Shown here piece after piece: positions 8,201-15,516 of a stretch of 64,000 nt of DNA (the stretch's first letter is position 1; every line of letters begins with the position of its first letter). A program made the translations under genes and the position numbers. The DNA comes from Clostridia bacterium (lineage in GTDB: Bacteria; Bacillota; Clostridia; Christensenellales; UBA1242). Location of the stretch: positions 62,001 to 126,000 of the forward strand of contig JAFTMH010000003.1 of NCBI GenBank assembly GCA_017452445.1, given 5' to 3'. The notes below the pieces were generated by a model. The model did not search any database. It had not been told where the DNA came from and saw nothing but the letters and a program-made list of their open reading frames with translations.

Positions 8201-9345
8201 CCATCAGCATTGTATGTTGCGCTTTCAACAAGACAAGTTGTCTTTTTTGTAGGGTCAGTAGGATCAAGCCCAGGCAAATTCATATAATGTTGACCATCTT
8301 TTTCCATAAGAAGAAGATAGTTGTCTTTGTTGAGGTTTCCTCCTTCAACTGTCGCATAAGGAATGTGGTGATATTTGATGCCACCTTGTTCCAAAGTCAA
8401 AATTTGTCCTTTTGGATAGAGTGAGCCAGATTTTTCAACTGCACCTTTTTGAGGGAAGTTTTTAACTCTTGGGCAACCGTTTTCCTCTTTGATGCGTTGA
8501 TCTTCACCAAAAGTGATTTCTTCATTTCTGATCACTTTTTGAAGAGTGTCAACCAAAAGGCCGTTTCTTGTTGGATCAGCAACAGCTTCTGTAGGAAGAG
8601 CTTTTTCATAAACCTTTCCTTCTCTCATGTAAGAGATTGTCACTGTGTCGCCACTTATTTGAGCATCAACAAGTTCGTAAGTTGTTGGCTTGCCATCTTC
8701 GCCATTCATATTTATGTAAGCTTTGCCGTCTTTTTGCATTACACGCAAGAAAGTAAGCTCTTTTGTTGTTTCGATAGGGATAAAGATATAGTTGATATCT
8801 TTTTCGCCCTCAGCTTCAGCTTTCTTTTGCCAAATCAAAGGTTTGTTTGGAAATTTTTGGATTTGCTTGTAAATTTCGGCATCTTCTTTTGTGAGTGGTC
8901 TGTTTTTAGGCAAAGCATCAGGAGCAACTGCCACGATAGGTGGGTGATCTGCTTCTACAGAAGTCAAATCAATGTTTTCTACGCCACCAACAAAGCATTG
9001 ATCACCAAATTTTTGCAAAGTTTGCATGTTTTTAATAAAATCTGGGTTATGCTCTTCAAGAGCTGGAATAAGAAATGGTTGAAGCACGCCGTCAATTTCG
9101 ATGTTGAGTTGCAACATGTGACTATCGTCGACTTGTGCAGCACCACCAGAACTTGAAACGATGTTGCATTTGCATTTTTCGTTGTATTCTACATTGTGGA
9201 CATACATTCCATCGTTTGTGATAGACACTTTAAGATAATCTGGATCATGTCCATTCATCTTTGAAACATATGGCACAGAAAATTCGTAACCGATAACAGT
9301 TACGCCATCATCAGCCAAAATTGATGTGTATTTGATATTTGCCAT
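5296..9345 (-). CDS. Very large protein of unknown function with central membrane hairpin and coiled coil
   Basis: A 1349-residue protein that I cannot assign to a family. It has no signal peptide. The N-terminal two thirds are beta-rich and contain an internal duplication: residues around VMQKDGKAYINMNGEDG and around LLMEKDGQHYMNLPG share an order of strands ending in similar KALPTEAV/VELPVEKSV segments. Three copies of a VD(D/N)(S/T)H motif also occur. A Pro/Asp/Lys-rich linker leads to a hydrophobic hairpin at about residues 945-980 (LWIGLFALCVILSCLVPFF and onward). A long Lys/Glu/Gln coiled coil (KENIAVAQKQKADLQAKIKA) follows, with acidic helices and a Gly/Arg tail. The promoter is near consensus and GGAGG precedes the ATG, so it is probably abundant. 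Both ends may face the cytosol if the hydrophobic part forms two helices. Function unknown. Confidence 0.85.
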   Translation of the reverse strand: MANIKYTSILADDGVTVIGYEFSVPYVSKMNGHDPDYLKVSITNDGMYVHNVEYNEKCKCNIVSSSGGAAQVDDSHMLQLNIEIDGVLQPFLIPALEEHNPDFIKNMQTLQKFGDQCFVGGVENIDLTSVEADHPPIVAVAPDALPKNRPLTKEDAEIYKQIQKFPNKPLIWQKKAEAEGEKDINYIFIPIETTKELTFLRVMQKDGKAYINMNGEDGKPTTYELVDAQISGDTVTISYMREGKVYEKALPTEAVADPTRNGLLVDTLQKVIRNEEITFGEDQRIKEENGCPRVKNFPQKGAVEKSGSLYPKGQILTLEQGGIKYHHIPYATVEGGNLNKDNYLLLMEKDGQHYMNLPGLDPTDPTKKTTCLVESATYNADGKLEITAVYGGERHKVELPVEKSVTGIVPGTTPPTTATVDNTHIDAAIGQINHTSTMTTTTVDDSHCPRPVNPAPTKDEIVPRTPGVTIFGDKLSKRNNTAADVLDPSFNWKGTTFEGKGMPIWMDVKKVGSKSVPTHVQTISVFKSDNVLMAVTEGDDKKPVSVFTQESPDKPVQWHVSKDFLDKFKSENPGVDFGSSYTEVDGYYVFEVDKLKLSPNMDLEDLQIKGASSDIAFMFSARGFQARDKGAHAGQMKSAKPLNIAMSDGYLNQFTYNPTTNRFEAKNPSSGLSFDIPLFKEEVKNGKIVVSKNVLDKKASNIFLMELRNERERGGHAPDEVIPIQLPPNPPASPAGPLLASLPVKQPDGSYKYLDALSMNGQMYIYSHPTGENSTGHKEPGFFLVREFGLESSSSPDTHIRIGLESNLTNNTVRIGIGTVDHGDVDTIKWLHEHGTTFNRKPGQKYTEIEDRGKNKVKVPVFAQRADAVASVLDEKISVFERKYDDHDTDPDPVGTVPTLPDPTYRDIETHDEDIKDPEYKPPKKELPKRKDKVKKEKLWNGLKNKRLWIGLFALCVILSCLVPFFAILANIIGGLLIANEIQPLKDITVEMRDYRDRRKVKHKSKVLERQIAKNKENIAVAQKQKADLQAKIKAIQEDSKMSATEKARKIAELNGKIARLDSHIANLQADTRQCRIQIERNENPRYQKCMERKKWLAKEKETAHLNINHYMGDNTRRRNENTEINGHLPAIEGYALNPTSIPDKNDPLRKNPRYKQAFDRQEQFNRLEALSASGRTLSKKEQEEVNQYNDFKTLMGKPESALTPDEKARLERLKGKFGDSLSPLGSLISALRGLVSDNTSAISSNDAEIASWERYDHDLDDYGDRLETVEAQLDQEIEDAVTRYEEINSDVIDQGLEVYTYEDIPDELTPEEQAERDAEIQTRNNAQENVFGSRPGGRPVDRSGGRGR

Positions 9346-9368
9346 AGCAAACCTCCATTAGTTACTAG

Positions 9369-9398
9369 ATTATACCATATTAAATAGGTAGTTGTCAA
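9369..9398 (-). promoter_or_regulatory. Strong promoter of the 1349-residue gene
   Basis: On the minus strand TTGACA (9398-9393), an 18-nt spacer and TATAAT (9374-9369) lie upstream of GGAGG and the ATG at 9345. Both hexamers match the vegetative consensus exactly. Confidence 0.8.
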
Positions 9399-9473
9399 TA
9401 AAAGCATCCAATTTGAAAAATCAAAATATTTGATAATAAACAACTTTTTGCGAGCTTAATTGCTAGGAAAAAC

Positions 9474-9502
9474 TTGTTTTTTTTTCTATTTTTTGTTATT
9501 AT
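9474..9502 (+). promoter_or_regulatory. Candidate secA promoter with extended -10
   Basis: TTGTTT (9474-9479), 17 nt, then TATTAT (9497-9502) preceded by a TGn extension. It lies 66 nt before the secA start. Confidence 0.5.
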
Positions 9503-9568
9503 GGTTAAGATTTAATAAGAAAATGAGCCAAAATCCATATTTTGGTATATTTTTAAGGGAGATTTTTA

Positions 9569-12271
9569 ATGGGACTTTTTGGAAATGAAAACAAAGCACA
9601 AGTAAAAAAATTGAAAAAGATTGCAGACAAAGTTTTTGAGTTGGAAGGCAAATATCGCGAATATACAGATGATCAACTCAGAGCCTGCACAGAAGATTTT
9701 AAGCAAAGATATCAAAATGGCGAAAGTTTGACTGATATGTTGCCAGAAGCATACGCAGTTGTGAGAGAAGCATCAGACAGAGTTTTGAAGATGAGACACT
9801 TTTATGTGCAAGTCTTGGGGGGCATTGCTTTGCACCAAGGTCGTATTGCAGAAATGGCGACTGGTGAAGGTAAAACTTTGATGGCTACGCTTCCAGCATA
9901 CCTTAATGCTCTTTCAGGCAAAGGGGTGCATGTTGTCACTGTCAACGAATATTTGGCAAAGAGAGATGCTGAATGGATGGGCAAGGTTTACAGATTTTTG
10001 GGCTTGACAGTTGGCGTAATTGTCAGTGGAACAGACGAAAAAACAAAACGAGCAGCTTACAATGCTGACATTAGTTATTGTACAAACAACGAACTTGGCT
10101 TCGACTATTTGAGAGATAATATGGCACAAGCAAAAGAAAGCAGAGTGCAAAGACCTCTCAACTTTGCAATTGTCGACGAAGTTGACTCAATTTTGATTGA
10201 CGAAGCAAGAACTCCACTTATCATTTCTGGCCGTGGAATGAAATCTAGTGACAACTACATCACTGCACAAAAGTTTGTAAAGACTTTGAAACCAGAAGAT
10301 TATCAAAAAGATGAAAAAACAAAAGCGCTCAACTTGTCAGAAAGTGGTGTTGAAAAAGCAGAAAGATATTATAAGGTTGCAAACTTGACAGATGTTGACA
10401 ATATCGAACTCAACCACTACATCAACAATGCACTCAAAGCAAACTTTGTTATGTTTAGAGATGAAAACTATATTGTTAAAGATGGTCAAGTTGTTATCGT
10501 TGACGAATTTACAGGTCGTTTGATGGAAGGCAGAAGATATAATGATGGTCTTCACCAAGCGATAGAAGCAAAAGAAGGGGTTGAAATCAAAGATGAAAAC
10601 AAAACTTTGGCGACAATCACTTTCCAAAACTTCTTTAGAATTTACAACAAACTTTCTGGTATGACAGGTACTGCCAAAACAGAAGAAGGCGAATTTAGAG
10701 CAATTTACAAACTCGATGTTGTTACAATCCCAACAAACAAACCAAACATCAGAGTTGACGAACCAGACATTGTGTTTACAACAGAAGCAGGCAAGGTAAG
10801 AGCAATTGTTGATGAAATCAAAAGACACAACGACATTGGACAACCTGTTTTGGTGGGCACTGTGACAATTGAAAAGAGTGAAATGTTGTCAAAAGCGCTC
10901 AAGCAACACAAAATCAAACACACAGTTTTGAATGCTAAAAATCACGAACAAGAAAGCCAAATTGTTGCACAAGCCGGAAGAAAAGGTGCTGTAACAATTG
11001 CAACAAACATGGCAGGTCGTGGAACTGACATTTTGCTTGGTGGAAATGCTGAATATATGGCAAAAAAGAAAATGCAAGACGAAAACTTTACTGACGAACA
11101 AATTTCTTATGCTACAGCATTCAACACAGTTGAAGATGCAGAAATGAACAAAGCAAGAGATCGCTATAAAGAACTCTATGCCGAATTCAAGAAGATTACA
11201 GATGCAGAAAAAGAAGAAGTGAAAGCACTTGGTGGACTTCACATTGTCGGCACAGAAAGACACGAATCTCGCCGTATCGACAATCAGCTTAGAGGTCGTG
11301 CGTCAAGACAAGGCGACCCAGGTTCAAGCGTGTTCTTCTTGTCGCTCGAAGATGATTTGATCCGTCGTTTTGGTGGGGACAGACTTAAAAATATTGCGCT
11401 CTTTTTTAAATTGCAAGAAGACACACCAATTCAACTTAAGATTTTGTCTAGACAAATCGAGCATGCACAAAAGAAAATCGAATTGCAAAACTTTGCTATC
11501 AGAAAGACTGTTTTGCAGTTTGACGATGTTATGAATGCACAAAGAGAAGTTATCTATGGCGAAAGAAACAAAGTTGTTGATGATGAGAGTGTGCATGAAT
11601 ATGTAATGAAGATGTTTCCAGCAGTTATTTCAAAATATTGTGAAAAGTGCGTTGATGACGAAAAGCCATATTTTGACTGGGATTATGCAAAGATAAATCA
11701 AGAACTTGAAAAATGCTTGCTTGAAAAAGGTCAAAATGTCATTACAGAAGAATTTTGCGAAGGTTTTGACAGAGAAGATTTGGAAGAAGAAGTGCTCAAA
11801 CTTGTAGAAAAGAGATACAACGAAAGAATGATGGAAGCGGGCAAGATCGGCATTGACTTCGAAAAACTTGAAAAATATGTTGTTTTGAAAGTTGTTGACA
11901 CAAACTGGATGAACCATATTGATGATATGCAAACAATGAAAAACGAAATTTTTGCAAGAGGGTTTGGAAATCAAGATCCAATCATCGCTTACAAGAAAGA
12001 AGGATATGATTTGTTTGATGAAATGATTGAAAGAATCAGAGAAATCGTGTGTGTGACACTTCTCAACACAACAATTCAAACAAGAATTGTTAGACCTATG
12101 CCAGCAAATACACCAGCAAATGTTGTAAATCAAAAACCTGAAACAAATCGACCACAAACAAACGAACCTCAAAAGACTGTAAGAAACACAGGATCTAAGG
12201 TTGGAAGAAATGATAATTGTCCTTGTGGAAGTGGCAAGAAATACAAAAACTGCTGCGGCAAAGATGAATAA
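9569..12271 (+). CDS. secA: Preprotein translocase ATPase SecA
   Basis: Motor ATPase that drives unfolded preproteins through SecYEG. At 900 residues it shows Walker A MATGEGKTL (GEGKT at 99-103), the DEAD-like VDEVDSILIDEARTP near residue 202, TNMAGRGTDI in NBD2, and LRGRASRQGDPGSS. A C-terminal zinc-binding SEC-C tail ends NCPCGSGKKYKNCCGKDE. GGGAGA precedes the ATG. The gene has its own promoter and a terminator, so it is monocistronic. The full set of ATPase and tail motifs makes the call certain. It serves secretion of the lipoproteins and signal-peptide proteins encoded elsewhere in the window. Confidence 0.98.
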   Translation: MGLFGNENKAQVKKLKKIADKVFELEGKYREYTDDQLRACTEDFKQRYQNGESLTDMLPEAYAVVREASDRVLKMRHFYVQVLGGIALHQGRIAEMATGEGKTLMATLPAYLNALSGKGVHVVTVNEYLAKRDAEWMGKVYRFLGLTVGVIVSGTDEKTKRAAYNADISYCTNNELGFDYLRDNMAQAKESRVQRPLNFAIVDEVDSILIDEARTPLIISGRGMKSSDNYITAQKFVKTLKPEDYQKDEKTKALNLSESGVEKAERYYKVANLTDVDNIELNHYINNALKANFVMFRDENYIVKDGQVVIVDEFTGRLMEGRRYNDGLHQAIEAKEGVEIKDENKTLATITFQNFFRIYNKLSGMTGTAKTEEGEFRAIYKLDVVTIPTNKPNIRVDEPDIVFTTEAGKVRAIVDEIKRHNDIGQPVLVGTVTIEKSEMLSKALKQHKIKHTVLNAKNHEQESQIVAQAGRKGAVTIATNMAGRGTDILLGGNAEYMAKKKMQDENFTDEQISYATAFNTVEDAEMNKARDRYKELYAEFKKITDAEKEEVKALGGLHIVGTERHESRRIDNQLRGRASRQGDPGSSVFFLSLEDDLIRRFGGDRLKNIALFFKLQEDTPIQLKILSRQIEHAQKKIELQNFAIRKTVLQFDDVMNAQREVIYGERNKVVDDESVHEYVMKMFPAVISKYCEKCVDDEKPYFDWDYAKINQELEKCLLEKGQNVITEEFCEGFDREDLEEEVLKLVEKRYNERMMEAGKIGIDFEKLEKYVVLKVVDTNWMNHIDDMQTMKNEIFARGFGNQDPIIAYKKEGYDLFDEMIERIREIVCVTLLNTTIQTRIVRPMPANTPANVVNQKPETNRPQTNEPQKTVRNTGSKVGRNDNCPCGSGKKYKNCCGKDE

Positions 12272-12275
12272 AAAA

Positions 12276-12303
12276 GGAGAGTGAGTATTCACTCTTTTTT
12301 TAT
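12276..12303 (+). terminator. Intrinsic terminator after secA
   Basis: GAGTGA and TCACTC pair around GTAT and are followed by a T run, directly after the secA stop. Confidence 0.8.
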
Positions 12304-12408
12304 AAATTGTGGCTTGTTGTTGCTTTAAGGAAAAAGGTGAATTTGCCTTGAAAATTTGCAATTTTGAAATCGCTAAACAGCCCTATATATAATATATATA
12401 CAAAACAC

Positions 12409-12437
12409 TTGACAAAAGTTTGAAGATGTGTTATTTT
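12409..12437 (+). promoter_or_regulatory. Promoter of the rpsF-ssb-rpsR-rpmE operon
   Basis: TTGACA (12409-12414), 17 nt, TATTTT (12432-12437). The start of rpsF is 76 nt further on, leaving a leader that can fold (next entry). Confidence 0.7.
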
Positions 12438-12463
12438 AGAGTAGCAGTAAAAATACTGTCCTT

Positions 12464-12487
12464 GTCCCAACGGTTTAAGTGTGGGAC
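12464..12487 (+). promoter_or_regulatory. Structured rpsF leader, possible S6:S18 autoregulatory site
   Basis: GTCCCA (12464-12469) and TGGGAC (12482-12487) form a perfect 6-bp stem around a 12-nt loop containing ACGG, 26 nt before the rpsF ATG. Firmicute rpsF leaders often carry an RNA motif bound by the S6:S18 complex. The position is right, but I could not confirm the conserved loop bases. Confidence 0.4.
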
Positions 12488-12513
12488 CATTAGTCCAAAA
12501 GGAGGTAAAAGAG

Positions 12514-12795
12514 ATGAATAAGTATGAACTTATGTTTATCGTTGCTAGTGATGTTAGCGAAGAAAAGAGAGAAGAACTTATCGCAAAATTTAAAGCATAT
12601 GTTGAATCTCATAACGGAAACATCGAAGGCATCGAAAAAGTTGGTATGAAGAAATTTGCATATCCTATCAACTTTAAAAACGAAGGATTTTATGTTATCT
12701 TCAACATGAACATGGATCCAGCAGAAGTTGACGCTATGAACAAACTTATGACAATCACTGAAGGTATTGTTCGTCAAATCTTCGTAAGAAAGTAA
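12514..12795 (+). CDS. rpsF: 30S ribosomal protein S6
   Basis: Primary binding partner of S18 in the 30S platform. The 93-residue protein begins MNKYELMFIVASDVSEEKRE and ends EGIVRQIFVRK, a complete S6 ferredoxin-like fold (YPINFKNEGFYVIFNMNM in the middle). The ATG at 12514 is chosen because AAAGGAGG lies at 12498-12505; an upstream in-frame GTG (12481) lies inside the leader hairpin. First gene of rpsF-ssb-rpsR, the standard Firmicute order, here extended by rpmE. Confidence 0.95.
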   Translation: MNKYELMFIVASDVSEEKREELIAKFKAYVESHNGNIEGIEKVGMKKFAYPINFKNEGFYVIFNMNMDPAEVDAMNKLMTITEGIVRQIFVRK

Positions 12796-12824
12796 TTGAA
12801 TTGAAAGATTATTAGGAGAAAATT

Positions 12825-13250
12825 ATGAATAAAGTTGTATTGATTGGAAATTTGACTAGAGATCCAGAACTTCAAACCACAACAAGTGGAGTTTCAGTTT
12901 GTAGATTTTCATTGGCAGTAACAAGAAGATTTGCAAACAATGAAGGCGAAAGAGATGCAGACTTCATCAACATCGTTGTTTGGAGAAATCAAGCAGAAAA
13001 TTGCCACAAATATTTGAAAAAAGGATCAAAGTGCGCAGTAGTTGGAAGAATTCAAACTTCAAGTTATGATGCACAAGATGGTTCAAAGAGATACACAACT
13101 GATGTTGTTGCAGATGAAGTAGAATTTATCAGCACAACAAGAAGCAATGGCGAAGGCGACTTCTCATACGAAGCAAGCGAAAGCAGACCTTCTTCAAAGA
13201 AAGAAACTGCCGAACTTGAAGAAATTGATGACGACAGCCTCCCATTCTAA
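12825..13250 (+). CDS. ssb: Single-stranded DNA-binding protein
   Basis: OB-fold protein that coats ssDNA during replication and repair. It opens MNKVVLIGNLTRDPELQTT, with INIVVWRNQAENCHKYLKKG in the core and a disordered acidic tail ending IDDDSLPF. That DxxLPF tip recruits replication and repair partners. The length is 141 residues. AGGAGA precedes the ATG. It lies between rpsF and rpsR, as in most Firmicutes. Confidence 0.96.
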   Translation: MNKVVLIGNLTRDPELQTTTSGVSVCRFSLAVTRRFANNEGERDADFINIVVWRNQAENCHKYLKKGSKCAVVGRIQTSSYDAQDGSKRYTTDVVADEVEFISTTRSNGEGDFSYEASESRPSSKKETAELEEIDDDSLPF

Positions 13251-13275
13251 TTGAAAATATTATAAGGAGAAAAAA

Positions 13276-13536
13276 ATGAGCGAAGTTGCAAAAACCGAAG
13301 AAAAGGTTGTAAAAAAATATCGTAAACCTGCAAAGAAGAAAGTTTGTGCTTTCTGCGTTGCTGGTGAAAAAGCAATTGACTACAAAGATGTAGCAAAAAT
13401 TAGAAAATATATCACAGAAAAAGGTAAAATTTTGCCAAGACGCCAAACAGGTGTTTGCTCTTACCACCAAAGAGAACTTTCAAACGCAATCAAGAGAGCA
13501 AGAAATATGGCACTTCTTCCTTATGTTGGTGATTAG
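13276..13536 (+). CDS. rpsR: 30S ribosomal protein S18
   Basis: Small-subunit platform protein that binds S6. The 86 residues have a Lys-rich start and the S18 core ([34 protein letters not shown], then [20 protein letters not shown]). The Cys pair CAFC suggests the zinc-binding (C+) form. AAGGAGA precedes the ATG. Third gene of the operon. Confidence 0.95.
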   Translation: MSEVAKTEEKVVKKYRKPAKKKVCAFCVAGEKAIDYKDVAKIRKYITEKGKILPRRQTGVCSYHQRELSNAIKRARNMALLPYVGD

Positions 13537-13554
13537 TTAAAAGGAGACAGAAAA

Positions 13555-13758
13555 ATGCAAAACGAAATCCATCCAGATTATCATGAAGTTACTGTTGTTT
13601 GCGCTTGTGGAAACACATTCAAGTCAGGATCTTGCGTTAAAGGTGACACATTGAAGATTGACATTTGCAACAAATGTCACCCATTCTACACAGGAAAGAA
13701 GAAAGTTGTAGATACTAGCGGAACTGTTGAAAACTTCAAGAAAAAATATAACTTGTAA
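13555..13758 (+). CDS. rpmE: 50S ribosomal protein L31, zinc-type
   Basis: Large-subunit protein at the intersubunit bridge. It has 67 residues beginning [20 protein letters not shown]. CxC at residues 16-18 and [13 protein letters not shown] near 37-40 supply the four zinc ligands of the C+ paralogue. Only 18 nt separate it from rpsR and AAAGGAGA precedes it, so it belongs to the same operon, followed by a terminator. Confidence 0.95.
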   Translation: MQNEIHPDYHEVTVVCACGNTFKSGSCVKGDTLKIDICNKCHPFYTGKKKVVDTSGTVENFKKKYNL

Positions 13759-13767
13759 GATAACAAA

Positions 13768-13798
13768 AATAACGGCTTGATAGCTGTTATTTTTTTTG
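13768..13798 (+). terminator. Intrinsic terminator after rpmE
   Basis: AATAACGGC and GCTGTTATT pair (one G-U) around TTGATA, followed by eight T residues. Confidence 0.8.
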
Positions 13799-13836
13799 TT
13801 TAGATTAAAAATCAAAACTTTGTCAACAATTTTGTT

Positions 13837-15516
13837 ATGGACAAAATCGAATTTGCTTTGCCACAAGGCGTGATTGTTGAAAACGATCAAAAACAAGCCA
13901 TGGTGGTGGTTGATGGCAAGGGCCAGAAAAAACTTAAAAGTTGCAAAACTTCAAAGGTTGTGCTGTGGCATTTTCCGTTTGTGAGAGGGTTGCAATTTTT
14001 ATTTTTGGGTTTGGCAAAATACGCAAAGATGTTTTTGGAGGCAGAGGTGGTTTGCGGGCAACCTGCCAAAAGAAAACCCATTTCAAAATGGTGGGCAGGC
14101 ATTGCTTTTGTTGTTGCTGTTTTGATGCTTGTGTGTTTGATGGGATATCTGCCGACACAAATTGCATTTTGTCTAGTTGGGGCAAAAGGCAAGAGCATGG
14201 TGCGAAATCTGCTTGTTTTGGCAATAAAACTTGCCTTGTTTTTTGCACTTTTGGCGGCCTTGAGAGTTGTGCCTTGTGTCAACGAATGTTTTAGATTTAA
14301 CAGGGCGATTGAAAAATCAAAATATTTGCAGATGAAAAAGAAAACAAAAAGATTTGTTTGCAAGGTGGACAATGCTCCCAACTTTTTGAATTTTGTTGTT
14401 TTTGTTTTTCTTTTGCATTTGGTTGTGGTAACATTATGGGGAGCAGGATACGGATTTTGGTTTAATTTTGCGCTCCACATTGCAATATTTTTGCTTTGTG
14501 TGGCTGTATGCTATGAAATTTTGTTTTATATAAACAAAGTGCCTGCCTTTTATTTTGTCAATTTTTTGACAATGTGGGCAGTCGTTGGAAGACCAACCAA
14601 AACACATAACGAAACCGTTGTTGTTGCGATGACCGAAATGGACTTGTTGCAGAAAGGAAGAGAATTTATGGAAGACGAAAACAAAAAGTCGTTTGCAGTT
14701 GTTTTTAGTGAAGTTAAAGGCAAACTTGCCGACGCTGGGATAACTGACAAAAGCGATGCGGAATGGTTGATTGCGACCGTGCTTGGCAAAAACAGAGCAG
14801 AAGCAAAACTTGTTTCGCAAATAAGCGAAAAACAATATCAAGACATAATCAAGGCGGCAGAACGTAGAGCAAATGGTGAAAGTTTGGACAATATTTTTGG
14901 CTTTGCTGAGTTTTATGGACTTAGATTTGATGTAAACAAAAAAGTTTTAACTCCAAGAATGGAAACAGAACTTCTTGTTGAGCAGGTTTTGATTGCTGAA
15001 AAAGAATACAAAAATTGCACCATTTTGGATCTTGGCACAGGTTCTGGGGCGATTGCTGTGACAATCGCAAAAAACTGCGATGCAAAAGTTATGGCGATTG
15101 ATGTAAGCAAGGCGGCGCTTGCCACGGCAGAAGCAAATGCCAAGAAACATGATGCAAAAATTGATTTTGTTTGTTCAAATTTGTTTGAGGACTTGAAAAG
15201 AAGGCTCAAGTTTGATATAATTGTGTCGAATCCACCATATATTCCATCTGCAGAGATTGAAAAATTGGACAAAAATGTCAAAGAATGTGATCCAATTTTG
15301 GCTCTTGATGGTGGGGAAGATGGACTTGATTTTTACAGAACAATTATCTCGCAAGCACCAAACAGATTAAACAAAAATGGACAAATCTTTTTTGAGGTTG
15401 GCATTGGTCAAGCAAAGGCAGTGCGAAAACTTTTGAAAGATAATGGTTTTGAAGAAACAAGGATTATAAAAGATTACAATAAGATAGAAAGGATAGTTTG
15501 TGGAAAATACAAGTAA
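13837..15516 (+). CDS. prmC: DUF1385-like membrane domain fused to release-factor methyltransferase PrmC
   Basis: The 559-residue frame joins two normally separate proteins. Residues 1 to about 275 form a degenerate DUF1385-like membrane domain with several hydrophobic helices and the family-like end YEILFYINK, then GRPTKTHNETVVVAMTEM. Residues about 278-559 are a complete PrmC, which methylates the GGQ glutamine of RF1/RF2. It has an N-terminal helical domain, the SAM motif DLGTGSGAI near 398 and the catalytic NPPY near 465. Firmicutes usually encode rpmE, a DUF1385 gene, prmC and prfA in this order, so the fusion sits exactly where the separate genes would be. An in-frame ATG at 14668 with AAAGGAAG upstream could also make free PrmC. 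The ATG at 13837 itself has no clear ribosome site. Confidence 0.88.
   Translation: MDKIEFALPQGVIVENDQKQAMVVVDGKGQKKLKSCKTSKVVLWHFPFVRGLQFLFLGLAKYAKMFLEAEVVCGQPAKRKPISKWWAGIAFVVAVLMLVCLMGYLPTQIAFCLVGAKGKSMVRNLLVLAIKLALFFALLAALRVVPCVNECFRFNRAIEKSKYLQMKKKTKRFVCKVDNAPNFLNFVVFVFLLHLVVVTLWGAGYGFWFNFALHIAIFLLCVAVCYEILFYINKVPAFYFVNFLTMWAVVGRPTKTHNETVVVAMTEMDLLQKGREFMEDENKKSFAVVFSEVKGKLADAGITDKSDAEWLIATVLGKNRAEAKLVSQISEKQYQDIIKAAERRANGESLDNIFGFAEFYGLRFDVNKKVLTPRMETELLVEQVLIAEKEYKNCTILDLGTGSGAIAVTIAKNCDAKVMAIDVSKAALATAEANAKKHDAKIDFVCSNLFEDLKRRLKFDIIVSNPPYIPSAEIEKLDKNVKECDPILALDGGEDGLDFYRTIISQAPNRLNKNGQIFFEVGIGQAKAVRKLLKDNGFEETRIIKDYNKIERIVCGKYK
14653..14670 (+). promoter_or_regulatory. Internal ribosome site and ATG at the DUF1385/PrmC junction
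   Basis: AAAGGAAG (14653-14660) lies 7 nt before an in-frame ATG (14668-14670) that would start PrmC as MEDENKKSF. It is placed where an independent prmC start would be expected. Confidence 0.55.

Noticed and set aside
8449-9156. Open frame of 235 codons on the plus strand inside the 1349-residue gene
   Set aside because: It is antisense to a gene with a consensus promoter and ribosome site, has no ribosome site of its own, and its product is Phe/Cys/Ser-rich like other antisense frames here.
13801-13836. Leaderless promoter for the DUF1385-PrmC gene
   Set aside because: No -10-like hexamer lies 5-9 nt before ATG 13837; only a TAGATT further upstream, so the transcription start is undecided.
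13887-14480. Open frame of 197 codons on the minus strand inside the DUF1385-PrmC gene
   Set aside because: Antisense to a membrane-protein region with biased composition; no ribosome site and no family resemblance.
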